Under the pieces are notes generated by a model, which worked only from the letters and a program-made list of their open reading frames with translations, made no database searches and had not been told where the DNA came from. 64,000 nucleotides of DNA from Heyndrickxia oleronia (lineage in GTDB: Bacteria > Bacillota > Bacilli > Bacillales > Bacillaceae_C). Below are positions 63,890 through 64,000 of this stretch, piece by piece. Position numbers and translations under genes: made by a program. Position 1 is the stretch's first letter. Each line of letters opens with the position of its first letter. The stretch lies in assembly GCF_017809215.1 (NCBI RefSeq), contig NZ_CP065424.1, forward strand, positions 1,400,911 to 1,464,910, in the 5' to 3' direction.

Positions 63890-64000
63890 TTATTCTTCAA
63901 CTGCACGATGTGCTAATCGGCTGGAGGCAGCTGCAGCAATCGCACCGACAATATCATCTAGAAATGTATGACATTGTCCAGAAGTATGGTCATTTAATTT
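63890..64000 (-). CDS. yutG: Phosphatidylglycerophosphatase A-like YutG (C-terminal end only)
   Basis: The last 36 codons of a gene that runs off the right edge: ...CHTFLDDIVGAIAAAASSRLAHRAVEE then stop. The segment matches the C-terminus of YutG/PgpA-type proteins, which in B. subtilis follow yutF in the opposite orientation, as here. Only a fragment is visible. Confidence 0.7.
   Translation of the reverse strand, partial: KLNDHTSGQCHTFLDDIVGAIAAAASSRLAHRAVEE

Overview
The window comes from the chromosome of a low-G+C, endospore-forming member of the Bacillaceae. Evidence: spore coat and sporulation genes (CotF-like proteins, yuzL, yunB, lytH, a YhcN/YlaJ lipoprotein), SD sequences close to AAAGGAGG, many TTG/GTG starts, and a gene order largely collinear with the Bacillus subtilis yus-yur(suf)-yun-yut region. 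The genus cannot be fixed from the sequence. No rRNA, tRNA or CRISPR array was seen.

Layout. 1-3.4 kb: a gluconate-2-dehydrogenase-type small subunit (cut by the window edge), a GMC flavoprotein and tatA-tatC, probably an exported dehydrogenase beside its own Tat translocase. 3.5-8.5 kb: a Fur-controlled ferric-siderophore uptake locus (binding lipoprotein diverging from two permeases, ATPase, FhuF-like reductase, YusU). 8.6-12.5 kb, minus strand: glycolate oxidase subunits (glcF, glcD) and a CdaR-type regulator. 12.6-13.4 kb: small coat proteins and yuzL. 13.8-19.4 kb: the FadR-controlled beta-oxidation genes fadN-fadA-fadE, flanked by three copies of an undescribed 170-185 bp repeat. 20-26 kb: yusI, gcvH, a thioredoxin-like gene, an MFS transporter, yusD, and metNPQ behind a SAM riboswitch. 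26-28.5 kb: an array of short repeats with a 21-bp rhythm, then an intact IS1182-family element. 28.7-34 kb: the sufCDSUB Fe-S cluster assembly operon.

34.7-55.0 kb: a 20.3-kb mobile element inserted in the DUF72 gene yunF. The two halves of yunF rejoin in frame at a shared TGTGA core, and both element ends carry the inverted 9-mer TTATATTAG. It encodes an HTH protein, three large tyrosine recombinases and a coiled-coil TnpC-like protein, an arrangement recalling Tn554. Cargo: a type I restriction-modification system (hsdR apart from an HTH-hsdM-hsdS operon), an OLD-family ATPase/TOPRIM nuclease, a GNAT acetyltransferase, a controller-like XRE regulator facing several unknown small genes, and a transglutaminase-like protein. 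Three copies of a roughly 90-bp sequence ending in a terminator hairpin lie at the cargo module boundaries.

55-64 kb: the conserved order resumes with yunD, yunC, yunB, an NSS transporter with its tiny MetS-type subunit, lytH, yutC, yutD, an unknown gene, yutE, yutF and the end of yutG. The most novel material is the recombinase-trio element with its boundary repeats and the two non-coding repeat families; much of the rest is conserved Bacillaceae core.
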